A stretch of DNA of 64,000 nt, taken from assembly GCF_004152845.1 (NCBI RefSeq), contig NZ_SEON01000005.1, forward strand, positions 304,171 through 368,170, written 5' to 3'. The number at the start of each line of letters is the position of its first letter. Positions within the stretch are counted from its first letter, which is position 1. This DNA is from Sphingobium fuliginis (lineage in GTDB: Bacteria; Pseudomonadota; Alphaproteobacteria; Sphingomonadales; Sphingomonadaceae). The notes below the pieces were generated by a model. That model saw only the letters and a program-made list of their open reading frames with translations. It made no database searches and was not told the DNA's origin. Shown here one piece after another: positions 1 through 8,540 of this stretch. A program made the translations under genes and the position numbers.

Positions 1-2
1 AG

Positions 3-613
3 ATCGCGATGCTCGCCAATCAGGGCATGAACTGGCTCGTCGGCAATGTGGTGCCGGGGCGTCTGGGCAACCGCCATCCGACCGTCGTGCCCTACAAGAC
101 GTTCGAGGTGGCGGACGGGGTGATGATCATCGCCATCGGCAACGACCGGCAGTTCCGCGCCTTCTGCACCGAAATGGGCCATTCGGAACTCGGCACCGAT
201 CCGCGCTTCGCCACCAGCGCCCAGCGGCTGATCAACCGCGAGGAAATCGAGGCGAAGGTGCAGGAGATCGTCCGCCCCTTCCCCCGCGACGCGCTGATGG
301 CGCGCTTCGTCGCGGCGGGCGTGCCCGCCGGACCGGTCAATACGATCAGGGACGTGTTCGAAGACCCTTTCATCGAGGCGCGGCAGACCGTCCACCGCTT
401 TCGTCGGGAAGAGGATGGGGTGGAGATACCGACCGTCGCCTATCCGGGCAAGCTGTCCGCCACGCCCGCCGACTACCGATATTGCCCGCCCCGCGTGGGC
501 GAACATAGCCGTGAGATATTGGGCCAGTGGCTCGGCCTCGACGATGCGGCGCTCGATGCGCTGGCCGCCGAAGGCGCGATCACCCAGCGCGCTGCCCAGG
601 AGGAAACAGAAGC

Positions 614-617
<4 letters not shown>
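3..617 (+). CDS. CaiB/BaiF-family CoA-transferase, C-terminal part (cut by window edge)
   Basis: This is the C-terminal ~200 residues of a family III CoA-transferase, an enzyme that moves CoA between carboxylic acids. The frame is open to the left edge, so the first ATG at position 9 is internal and the true start lies outside. Visible family features are the segment around GMNWLVGNVVPGRLGNRHP, the later GVPAGPVNT motif, and the usual closing region in which the next-to-last helix follows HSREILGQWLG. The stop overlaps the start of the next gene (ATGA at 614), so the two are translationally coupled. With the downstream SDR, hydratase and dehydrogenase it probably activates the acid degraded by this operon. 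The substrate cannot be read from the sequence. Confidence 0.9.
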
Positions 618-1396
<779 letters not shown>

Positions 1397-1407
1397 GGAG
1401 AGCGACC

Positions 1408-2274
1408 ATGTCCGAGGAAGTGCAGCCTGAATATGTGACCTACAGGGTCGAGGACGGCATCGCATGGGTGATGCTGAACCGCCCGCAATATAGCAATGCG
1501 CAGAATTACCGGCTGCTTGGGCAGCTCGACGACGCGTTCAAGCACGCGGTCGAGGATGACGAAGTGAAGGTCATCGTGCTGGGCGGCGAAGGCAAGCATT
1601 TTTCCGCCGGCCACGACATCGGCACGCCGGAGAAGGACAGCCACATGCCCCGGTTCCGCACGACCCTATGGTGGGATCACCTCAACAAGGGCGGCGCGGA
1701 GCGGCAATATGTACTGGAGCAGGACGGCTATCTCGGCCTCTGCCGCCGCTGGCAGGAAATTCCCAAGCCGATGATCGCCATGGTGCAGGGCGCCTGCATC
1801 GCGGGCGGGCTGATGCTGGCGTGGGTCTGCGACCTGATCGTCGCGTCGGAGGACGCCTTCTTCCAGGACCCGGTGCAGCGCATGGCCCAGCCGGGCGTCG
1901 AATATTTCGCCCATGCCTTCGAACTGCCGCCGCGCGTCGCCCGCGAACTGCTGCTGCTCGGCCGCCGCATGCCGGCCCAGCGCGCCTATCAGTTCGGCAT
2001 GGTGAACGAGATTTTCCCGCGCGAGACGCTGCGTGAGGAAGTCGCGAAGATCGCCGCCGAAATCGCCCAGCATGACCGCTTCGGAATGGCGCTTACCAAG
2101 CAGGCGTTCAACTTCGTGGAAGACCTGCGCGGCAAGCGGCAGGCGATGGACGGCGTGTTCCACATGCACCATCTGGCCCATGCGCATAACCAGCTGATGA
2201 CCGGCAATCTCGTCGGCGGGCTGGACGCCAAGGCGATGGCGACGGCCAACAAGAAACAGGCTGGCGAAGGATGA
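1408..2274 (+). CDS. Enoyl-CoA hydratase/isomerase family protein
   Basis: This 288-residue crotonase-superfamily enzyme probably hydrates a 2-enoyl-CoA in the acyl-CoA pathway of this operon. The oxyanion-hole segments are GKHFSAGHDI (near residue 70) and ACIAGGLMLAW (near residue 130). The C-terminal helical trimerisation region is present. ATG 1408 follows a GAGGAGAG ribosome binding site 11 bp after the previous stop. An upstream in-frame start at 1342 would lie inside the preceding gene and is rejected. The acids usual at the two catalytic positions of classical hydratases are not obvious to me, so isomerase or hydrolase activity is possible. Confidence 0.9.
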   Translation: MSEEVQPEYVTYRVEDGIAWVMLNRPQYSNAQNYRLLGQLDDAFKHAVEDDEVKVIVLGGEGKHFSAGHDIGTPEKDSHMPRFRTTLWWDHLNKGGAERQYVLEQDGYLGLCRRWQEIPKPMIAMVQGACIAGGLMLAWVCDLIVASEDAFFQDPVQRMAQPGVEYFAHAFELPPRVARELLLLGRRMPAQRAYQFGMVNEIFPRETLREEVAKIAAEIAQHDRFGMALTKQAFNFVEDLRGKRQAMDGVFHMHHLAHAHNQLMTGNLVGGLDAKAMATANKKQAGEG

Positions 2275-3953
2275 GCGCGGCGGTGGAACTGGAAAAGACG
2301 GTGCTGGTCCTTCCCGACCTCCCCGCGCTGCTTTCGGGCGCGGCGGATGCCGCACAGGCCTTCGTCGCCGCCGTCCAACCGCAGGTGAAGGCGCGCATCG
2401 CCAACGACAAGGGACAGGTCGACCGCGTGCTGGCCGATGTGGAGCAGCATGTCGTCCACGGCTTCGGCTGGTTCGCCTCCTATGCGGAGATGATGCGGGA
2501 GGTCGCCAACTGGGCCGCCCATCTCGACGCCCAGGGCGCGTTCGGGGAGGTCGAGGCGCTGCTCGCCCAACTCCTCTTCGCGGAATATGGCGCGCAGATG
2601 CTGGGCGGCATTTCCATGAACCAGGGCGAGGTGATCCGCGCCACCGACCTGACCGACGACCTGTCGACGCTCGACGCGCCTGCTTTCCGCACCCTTGTCC
2701 GTGAGGGCGGCGGGCAGGCGGTGAAATCGGCCATCGCCCGCCACCTCATTGCCCGGCGGGGTCATGCCACGCTGGAAAATTGCGGGCTGGACGAAATGTT
2801 CGACATGGTGCGCGAGCAGTTCTTCGCCTTTTCGAACGAGAAGGTCGCGCCCTTCGCCCATGACTGGCATCTGAAGGACGAGTTGATCCCCCTGCCCCTG
2901 GTCGAGGAACTGGGCGCAATGGGCGTGTTCGGCATGACCATTCCGGAAGCGTTCGGCGGGCTGGGCATGGGCAAGACCGCCATGTGCGTCGTGTCGGAGG
3001 AACTGTCGCGCGGATGGATCGGCGTGGGGTCGCTCGCCACCCGATCCGAAATCGCGGCGGAACTGATCCTGACCGGCGGCACCGACGGGCAGAAGGCCCA
3101 TTGGCTGCCGCAGATCGCCAATGCATCGATCCTGCCGACCGCCGTCTTCACGGAGCCCGACACCGGCTCCGACCTGGGTTCGCTGCGCACTCGCGCGGCG
3201 CTGGCCGATGGCGAATATCGGGTGAACGGCAACAAGACCTGGATCACCCACGCCGCCCGCGCGGACGTGATGACGCTGCTGGTCCGCACCGATCCCGGCA
3301 CGAAGAATTACAGCGGCCTTTCCATGCTGATCGCGCCCAAGCAGCGCGGCACGGTGGCCGATCCCTTCCCCACGCCGGGCATGAGCGGCGGCGAGATCGA
3401 GGTGATCGGCTATCGCGGCATGAAGGAATATGAGATCGGCTTCGACGATTTCCGCGTGCCCGCCCAGAACCTGCTGGGGGGCATTGAGGGGCAGGGCTTC
3501 AAGCAGCTCATGGCGACATTCGAATCCGCGCGAATCCAGACGGCCGCCCGCGCCATCGGCGTGGCGCAGGCCGCGCTCGACATCGGCCTTTCCTATGCGC
3601 TCGACCGCAAGCAGTTCGGCCGCCCGATCTTCGACTTCCCCCGTGTCGCCAACAAGCTGGCGATGATGGCGGCGGAGATCATGGGCGCGCGCCAGCTCAC
3701 CTATTTCGCCGCGCGCCGCAAGGATGAGGGGAAGCGCTGCGACCTGGAGGCCGGCATGGCCAAGCTGATCGGCGCCCGCGTCGCCTGGGCGGCGGCGGAC
3801 AATGCGTTGCAGATCCATGGCGGCAACGGCTTTGCGACCGAATATCAGGTGAGCCGCCTGCTCGCGGATGCGCGCATCCTGAACATCTTCGAGGGCGCGG
3901 GGGAAATCCAGGCGCAGGTGATCGCACGGCGGCTGCTGGACGGCGGGAATTGA
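2271..3953 (+). CDS. Acyl-CoA dehydrogenase with N-terminal helical extension, methylsuccinyl-CoA dehydrogenase-like
   Basis: This is a 560-residue FAD acyl-CoA dehydrogenase. A normal ~390-residue ACAD domain starts near residue 175 and follows an extra ~165-residue helical domain. The ACAD part shows the substrate/FAD loop TEPDTGSDLGS, the QIHGGNGF motif and IFEGAGEIQ, whose Glu is the usual catalytic base. Ordinary short-chain ACADs lack the extension. From memory, (2S)-methylsuccinyl-CoA dehydrogenase (Mcd) of the ethylmalonyl-CoA pathway has one of this size, so an Mcd-like role is a reasonable inference. The start overlaps the hydratase stop (ATGA). The other ethylmalonyl-CoA pathway genes are not in view. 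Confidence 0.9.
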   Translation: MSAAVELEKTVLVLPDLPALLSGAADAAQAFVAAVQPQVKARIANDKGQVDRVLADVEQHVVHGFGWFASYAEMMREVANWAAHLDAQGAFGEVEALLAQLLFAEYGAQMLGGISMNQGEVIRATDLTDDLSTLDAPAFRTLVREGGGQAVKSAIARHLIARRGHATLENCGLDEMFDMVREQFFAFSNEKVAPFAHDWHLKDELIPLPLVEELGAMGVFGMTIPEAFGGLGMGKTAMCVVSEELSRGWIGVGSLATRSEIAAELILTGGTDGQKAHWLPQIANASILPTAVFTEPDTGSDLGSLRTRAALADGEYRVNGNKTWITHAARADVMTLLVRTDPGTKNYSGLSMLIAPKQRGTVADPFPTPGMSGGEIEVIGYRGMKEYEIGFDDFRVPAQNLLGGIEGQGFKQLMATFESARIQTAARAIGVAQAALDIGLSYALDRKQFGRPIFDFPRVANKLAMMAAEIMGARQLTYFAARRKDEGKRCDLEAGMAKLIGARVAWAAADNALQIHGGNGFATEYQVSRLLADARILNIFEGAGEIQAQVIARRLLDGGN

Positions 3954-4038
3954 GAAGGCGGCTCATGGCGAAAGGCGGCGGGGGCCTAGGCTCCCCAGAA
4001 CCACGGTCCCGGCGCCCCCCATTCGCAAGCGCCTGGGT

Positions 4039-4194
4039 TTAAAGCCCCAGGCGACTCCAGAACTCGTCGGGTTTGACCGGCGTCGCGGTTTCGGGCGCGC
4101 GTTCGGGACGCGTCCAGGAGGAATGGGGGATGTGGATTTGCGGGCTGGAGCCGAAACGGCGTTGCCGGCGGGCACGAGTGGCATTCTGGGTCAT
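4039..4194 (-). CDS. Small 51-aa basic protein, unknown function
   Basis: This is an ORF of 51 residues on the minus strand. It starts MTQNATRARRQRRFGSS, has a proline-rich centre and ends in DEFWSRLGL. An AGGAGA lies seven bases upstream of the ATG, the best ribosome binding site in this 800-bp gap. The N terminus is strongly basic (six Arg in the first 13 residues) and there is no membrane segment or signal peptide. I do not recognise a family. It is kept because of the Shine-Dalgarno sequence, the start codon and the sensible amino-acid composition; overlapping plus-strand frames look like noise. It runs convergently to the acyl-CoA dehydrogenase operon. Confidence 0.55.
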   Translation of the reverse strand: MTQNATRARRQRRFGSSPQIHIPHSSWTRPERAPETATPVKPDEFWSRLGL

Positions 4195-4453
4195 CGTCTT
4201 CTCCTGTCGAGGAGGAACACGAAACCTTGCGTCGTCGCTTCAGTACCGTGCGCTTTAGCCGTTGGTGACGCGGAGCAAGCTGACATCCTTCAAAAGCCGC
4301 GGAGCGTTGCGCTCGGCAATATATCTACTCAATTTGTAGAGAGATGGAAGAAAGCTTTGCTTAAGACGGCGAGACCACAGGTTTCACGATATGGGGGACG
4401 CGGAACCGTCCTGCGGGTGGAAGCGAGCCGTCCGGAACGAGGTGGGACGCCCG

Positions 4454-4543
4454 TCAGAACGCCACATTATAAAGGAACCAGCCCACGATCAGCAGGCTCG
4501 TCACAACACAGAGGCGATCACCAAAAATGTCGATCCGCGACAT
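4454..4543 (-). CDS. Very small 29-aa putative single-span membrane protein
   Basis: This is a 29-residue minus-strand ORF. It begins MSRIDIFGDRL and continues into a hydrophobic stretch, VVTSLLIVGWFLYNVAF, that could span a membrane once. A GAGGAAGGA ribosome binding site ends eight bases before the ATG. No family is recognised. Its size and hydrophobic C terminus resemble bacterial small membrane proteins that bind larger membrane partners, but that is inference. It lies ~260 bp upstream of the 51-aa ORF on the same strand and could share a transcript with it. Confidence 0.5.
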   Translation of the reverse strand: MSRIDIFGDRLCVVTSLLIVGWFLYNVAF

Positions 4544-4753
4544 CGCTTACATCCTTCCTCGGTCGAGCGATCTGCGTCGCTTCGTTCATGAAGGATAAAC
4601 CATCAGCGGGGACAAAGGAATAGGATAAGTGCGGCAGGCGGAGACATAAAAGCGCCGGATGGAAAAAGCAGAGGCTTGAACCGCCGCCGTGCAAAAAGGC
4701 CCGGGCGTGGCCGGTCCCGATAAAATTCCAGCAATTCGCCTGAATTCAGACCT
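4544..4753. other. Non-coding gap upstream of the small ORFs
   Basis: No gene is supported here. Short frames on both strands lack ribosome binding sites and family resemblance. A GGCC-rich stem followed by five T residues on the minus strand (around 4697-4716) could end transcription of the DUF2093/nitronate monooxygenase pair. A promoter for the two small minus-strand ORFs would also have to lie in this interval, but I cannot single one out. Confidence 0.3.
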
Positions 4754-4966
4754 TTACCGAAAATCCGCGCCGCGATGGTTCAGGAAGGAACGGGTCGCCT
4801 CCTCCGGTCCCTTATAGGCCTCCTGAAACTCCGCGCTCCAATATTTGAGGTCTTCCAGATCGATGCGCGCGCCGGAAACCGCGCAAAGGACGAACTGTCC
4901 CGGACGCACGACCTCAAAATGCGGCGTGTCGTAGTGCAGCACCGCCAATCCCTGAATGTCCGCCAT
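4754..4966 (-). CDS. DUF2093 domain-containing protein
   Basis: This is a 70-residue protein matching the small alphaproteobacterial family DUF2093. The core FEVVRPGQFVLCAVSG followed by LEDLKYWSAEFQEAY is the family pattern, and the full family length is present. The function is unknown. The ATG at 4966 overlaps the stop of the nitronate monooxygenase-like gene (ATGA), so the two are translationally coupled. A much longer in-frame extension to 5323 would lie inside the upstream gene and has no support. The single conserved Cys in the VLCAV strand is visible; there is no signal peptide. Confidence 0.88.
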   Translation of the reverse strand: MADIQGLAVLHYDTPHFEVVRPGQFVLCAVSGARIDLEDLKYWSAEFQEAYKGPEEATRSFLNHRGADFR

Positions 4967-6369
4967 CAGTCGCCGGTCAGGATGCGGTCGACAAGTTGCT
5001 TCACGGTCGGCACGAACCCGTTCGAATAGAAGGGGTCCTGCTTGAACTTGTAGGCGCCATGGCCCGCGAAGAGCAGATTCTTGTCGAGGTCGCCGCCATG
5101 AACGGCCTCCTGCAGCGATTTCTGGATGCAGAAGCTGCGCGGATCGGCCAGGCGGCCGGTCGAATTGGTCTCGCTGTCCATCCAGCTTGAAAAGGCGCAC
5201 TGGCTGAGGCAGCCCATGCAATCGGTCTGGTCCTTGCGGATTTCGGCCTTTTCCTCCTCCGTCACGAAGACGAGCGTATTGTCCGGCGTCTTGAGCGCGG
5301 AGGTGAAGCCCTGCCCCACCCATTCGCGGGCGCGCAGAAGGTCGCCGCGCGTCACCCAGAAATTCTTGCCCTTCACGCCGGCGTCGAGTTGATGCGTATG
5401 GTCGCCGGCCTGTTCGGTGCTGAACGGGATCTGCCGTTCCGATCGGGCTTCCAGGGAGCGCAGGAAGGGATTGCGGACGGCCGAACTGTAGAAGCCGGTC
5501 GGCGAGAAGCGGTGGAGCAGCACGTCACCCGGCTCCAGCTGCATCAGCCGTTCCTTCCACGCCTGCGGGATCGGGCTTTCCTGCGTCAGCAGCGGACGGG
5601 TGCCGAACTGGAACATGATCGCGCCCAGTTCCGGATTGTCGATCCAGTCGTTCCAGTCCTTGAGCGCCCAGACGCCGCCTGCCATGACGATGGGGACATC
5701 GTCGGAAATGCCCCCCTCCCGCATGGTGGCGCGCAGGTCGCGGACGCGGGGATAGGGGTCCTGCGGCACCTTGGGATCTTCGGCGTTGGACAGGCCGTTA
5801 TGGCCGCCCGCCAGCCACGGGTCCTCATAGACCACCGCCGCCAGCCATTCCGATGCCTTGGAATAGGCGCGCTTCCACAGGGCGCGGAAGGCACGGCCGG
5901 AACTGACGATGGGCAGATAGTTGACGCCGTAGGAGGCGGCGATCTCCGACAGCTTGTAGGGCATGCCCGCGCCGCAGGTCACGCCCGCGACCATTCCCTT
6001 CGTCTTTTCTAGGACACCGTGGAGGACGCGCTGCGCACCGCCCATTTCCCAGAGCACGTTGATGTTGATCGCGCCCTTGCCACCGGCGATTTCGAAGGCC
6101 CGCTTCACCTGTTCGACCGCGCCGTCTATCGCATAGGCGATCAGTTCTTCATGGCGGTCGCGGCGGGTGCGACCATGATAGATCTGGGGAATGACGTTGC
6201 CGAAGCTGTCATAGCTGTCCGCATTGACCGCCGACACCGTGCCGATGCCGCCGGCCGCCGCCCAGGCGCCGGAACTGGCATGGTTGGAAACGGCTACCCC
6301 CTTGCCGCCTTCGACCAATGGCCAGACTTCCCGGCCGCCGTAAACGATGGGCTTCAACCCCTTGAACAA
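4966..6369 (-). CDS. Nitronate monooxygenase-like flavin oxidoreductase with Cys-rich C terminus
   Basis: This is a TIM-barrel flavoprotein of the nitronate monooxygenase/2-nitropropane dioxygenase superfamily (467 aa from this start). The FMN-binding features GVTCGAGMP, the loop GGHNGLSN and the late IVMAGGVW are visible. It is longer than typical nitronate monooxygenases (~330-370 aa). The extra C terminus holds a CMGCLSQC motif plus a further Cys in RSFCIQKS, which could bind an iron-sulfur cluster. The start is uncertain. TTG 6369 has a GGGAG six bases upstream and gives a natural N terminus (FKGLKPIVYGG). GTG 6408 is the longest option. It is coupled to the DUF2093 gene. The real substrate is unknown. 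Confidence 0.8.
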   Translation of the reverse strand: MFKGLKPIVYGGREVWPLVEGGKGVAVSNHASSGAWAAAGGIGTVSAVNADSYDSFGNVIPQIYHGRTRRDRHEELIAYAIDGAVEQVKRAFEIAGGKGAININVLWEMGGAQRVLHGVLEKTKGMVAGVTCGAGMPYKLSEIAASYGVNYLPIVSSGRAFRALWKRAYSKASEWLAAVVYEDPWLAGGHNGLSNAEDPKVPQDPYPRVRDLRATMREGGISDDVPIVMAGGVWALKDWNDWIDNPELGAIMFQFGTRPLLTQESPIPQAWKERLMQLEPGDVLLHRFSPTGFYSSAVRNPFLRSLEARSERQIPFSTEQAGDHTHQLDAGVKGKNFWVTRGDLLRAREWVGQGFTSALKTPDNTLVFVTEEEKAEIRKDQTDCMGCLSQCAFSSWMDSETNSTGRLADPRSFCIQKSLQEAVHGGDLDKNLLFAGHGAYKFKQDPFYSNGFVPTVKQLVDRILTGD

Positions 6370-6463
6370 CGCAATCTCCCGCGCAAAAATCCCGTGGCCC
6401 CCGACCACCTGAACGCCGCCCTATAGCAGCTTTACGGTCGGATGACGAATATTTGGGCGCGCC

Positions 6464-7615
6464 CTACCGCAAAATATGGGGGCTGGATAGTGCCTGACCG
6501 TAAAGGCCGGCATAGGCGTCCACCATGGCGGCTTCGGTGAAATCGCGGCAGGCGCGTTGGCGGTTCGCCTCGCCAAGCCTTTGCCGCAGACCGGGATCGC
6601 CGGCCAGCGCGCCCAGCGCCGAGGACAGGGCTGCTTCGTCCGGGACGACGAACGGCCGGTTTTCGGGCGCGACCATGGCAGCGACGTCCCCCACATCGGT
6701 CGATGCGACGGGCAGGCCCGCCGCCATCGCCTCCACCAGCGAGATCGGGAACTGCTCGCTGTCCGAAGACAAAGCGAAGATGTCGAACAGGCCCATGAAG
6801 CGCCACGGTTCCGGCAGGAATCCGGCCATGCAGATGTCGGCCAGTCCGTGATCCCTGGCTTCCGCCGCTATGGCGTCGCGTTCCGGCCCCTCCCCCACCA
6901 CCACAAGTTGCAGCCGGTCGCGATGCGGCGCGACGGCCCGGACGAGGCGGCGGATGTTCTTGACCGGGCGCAGGCCCGCCACCGTCCCCACCAGCAGCTT
7001 GCCGGCCGAGCGGTCGAGGGCTGGAATGGCATCCGGCACAGGCGGCAGGGCATAGCGCGCCGTGTCTATGCCGTTGCGGATCAGGTGGACCTTTCGCGGC
7101 GGCTGACGCCACACCTCGCGGGCGATGCCGTCGAGCCGGACGGACGGGACGACCAGCGCATGGGCGCGCTGAAGCGCCAGGCGGCGATAGAGGTTGCGCT
7201 GCGGCTTGAGGCCGCCCGCCTCATCCGCGTTGAAGCCGTCCTCATGATGGATCAGCGGCGGACCGCCATGGATGCGCCGCGCCATCACCGCATCCATCGC
7301 GCCCCAATTATAGCTGAGGATGAGGTCGTAGTCCGACAGGAAGGCCGCAATCGCCCGGAAACGCCTGAGGCCCGGCCTGCCGGCGAGTGGAGGAGGCTGG
7401 GGGAAATCGACCGGCGTGGCGGGGTCGATGGCGTCCCGCGCGCTCATCAATTGGGGCGCGGCGCTGACGATGCTGTGACGGGCGCGGTCGCCCCAAAGGT
7501 TCATCAGGCGCACGGCCCGCGCCTCCTTCCCGCCAAGCGAGAAGCTGCCGTGGACATGCAGCAGCCGGGGCGGCCCGTCGATCTGCCGAGGCCGGCCCGC
7601 GGCGAAACGCTCCAT
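6464..7615 (-). CDS. Glycosyltransferase family 4 (GT-B fold)
   Basis: This is a 383-residue GT-B glycosyltransferase. The N-terminal domain begins RLLHVHGSFSLGGKE, the usual glycine-rich acceptor-side loop. The C-terminal domain has VAGLRPVKNIRRLV and VVVGEGPERD, followed by the nucleotide-sugar motif SSDSEQFPISLVEAMAAGLPV, the E-x7-E type of GT4. No signal or membrane segment is seen. It lies directly downstream of the alpha/beta hydrolase on the same strand. ATG 7615 was chosen; TTG 7624 is possible. It is about 30 kb from the exopolysaccharide locus, so the acceptor is unknown. Confidence 0.9.
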   Translation of the reverse strand: MERFAAGRPRQIDGPPRLLHVHGSFSLGGKEARAVRLMNLWGDRARHSIVSAAPQLMSARDAIDPATPVDFPQPPPLAGRPGLRRFRAIAAFLSDYDLILSYNWGAMDAVMARRIHGGPPLIHHEDGFNADEAGGLKPQRNLYRRLALQRAHALVVPSVRLDGIAREVWRQPPRKVHLIRNGIDTARYALPPVPDAIPALDRSAGKLLVGTVAGLRPVKNIRRLVRAVAPHRDRLQLVVVGEGPERDAIAAEARDHGLADICMAGFLPEPWRFMGLFDIFALSSDSEQFPISLVEAMAAGLPVASTDVGDVAAMVAPENRPFVVPDEAALSSALGALAGDPGLRQRLGEANRQRACRDFTEAAMVDAYAGLYGQALSSPHILR

Positions 7616-7630
7616 GCCGCTCAAGCCGCT

Positions 7631-8500
7631 TCAGCCATTCAGGACCCGCGCCAGCAGCCGGTCGATGGCGGCGACGGATTCAGGCTCGTCGAGAACGGGG
7701 GCGTGACCGACATTGGAGATGACCGCGCACTCCGCGCCGGGACCGATGTCCTCCACCATGCGGGCGGCGGTGGCCGCGGAGAGCAGGTCGGAGCGCTCGC
7801 CGCGCAGCACCAGCGTCGGAATTCCGCGAAAGGCCTGCATGACCGGCCACATGTCCACGCTCGCCTCGCTGCCCGCGACCCGCAGCGGCTCCGCTATGCG
7901 CATGTCATAGTCGAGCACGACGCGCCCCGCGCTGTTGAGGCGGTAGAGGCGCTTGGCCATGGCCAGCCATTGGTCGAGGCCATAGCCGGGATAGACGTCG
8001 CCGTTGGATTCCTCCAGCGCGCGGGCGGCGTGCACCCAGCTTGGATGCGACTGGCCGATGCCGACATAGGTGCGGATGCGCGCCAGGCCCGCCTCCTCCA
8101 GCGTCGGTCCGACATCGTTGAGCAGCGCCCCGGCCAGCCATTCGCGATGGGTCGCCGCGATCAGCATGGTGATGATGCCGCCCAGCGACGTGCCGATGGC
8201 GACGAAGCGGGTGATGGCCAGATCCGCCAGCAGGCGGCTGATGTCCTGCAGATAGGTGAGCGGGACATAGGTCATCGGGTCCTTCGCCTGCGCACTTTCG
8301 GCGCGGCCGCGCAAGTCGGGACAGATGAGGCGCCATGGCCCGGCGAGGCGCGCCGCCAGCGGTTCGAAATCGCGGGCGTTGCGGGTCAGGCCCGGCAGGC
8401 AGAGCAAGGGAGGGCGGCCATCTTCGCCGCCAGCATAATCGCGATAATGGAGCCTCAGCCCATCGGGGGACCACCAGTATCCGTCGCTATAGCTGCTCAA
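7631..8500 (-). CDS. Alpha/beta-fold hydrolase
   Basis: This is a ~289-residue alpha/beta hydrolase. The oxyanion/lid region LLCLPGLTRNARDFE precedes the nucleophile elbow GTSLGG (Ser). The acid is probably the Asp in RGERSDLL and the final His is in NVGHAPVLDEP, completing a Ser-Asp-His triad. No signal peptide is seen. The open frame continues upstream to 8662, but that overlaps the divergent selO. TTG 8500 with GGAAGGA nine bases upstream, or GTG 8518, is the more likely start. The substrate is unknown. It is probably cotranscribed with the glycosyltransferase that begins 15 bp downstream. Confidence 0.88.
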   Translation of the reverse strand: MSSYSDGYWWSPDGLRLHYRDYAGGEDGRPPLLCLPGLTRNARDFEPLAARLAGPWRLICPDLRGRAESAQAKDPMTYVPLTYLQDISRLLADLAITRFVAIGTSLGGIITMLIAATHREWLAGALLNDVGPTLEEAGLARIRTYVGIGQSHPSWVHAARALEESNGDVYPGYGLDQWLAMAKRLYRLNSAGRVVLDYDMRIAEPLRVAGSEASVDMWPVMQAFRGIPTLVLRGERSDLLSAATAARMVEDIGPGAECAVISNVGHAPVLDEPESVAAIDRLLARVLNG

Positions 8501-8540
8501 GCTGCTTGATCCTTCCACCCTGCATCCCCCATATCGCCGC

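Noticed and set aside
4123..4623. A 166-codon plus-strand open frame in the gene-poor gap
   Set aside because: No ribosome binding site, no recognisable fold and composition like noise; the minus strand of the same interval holds better small ORFs.
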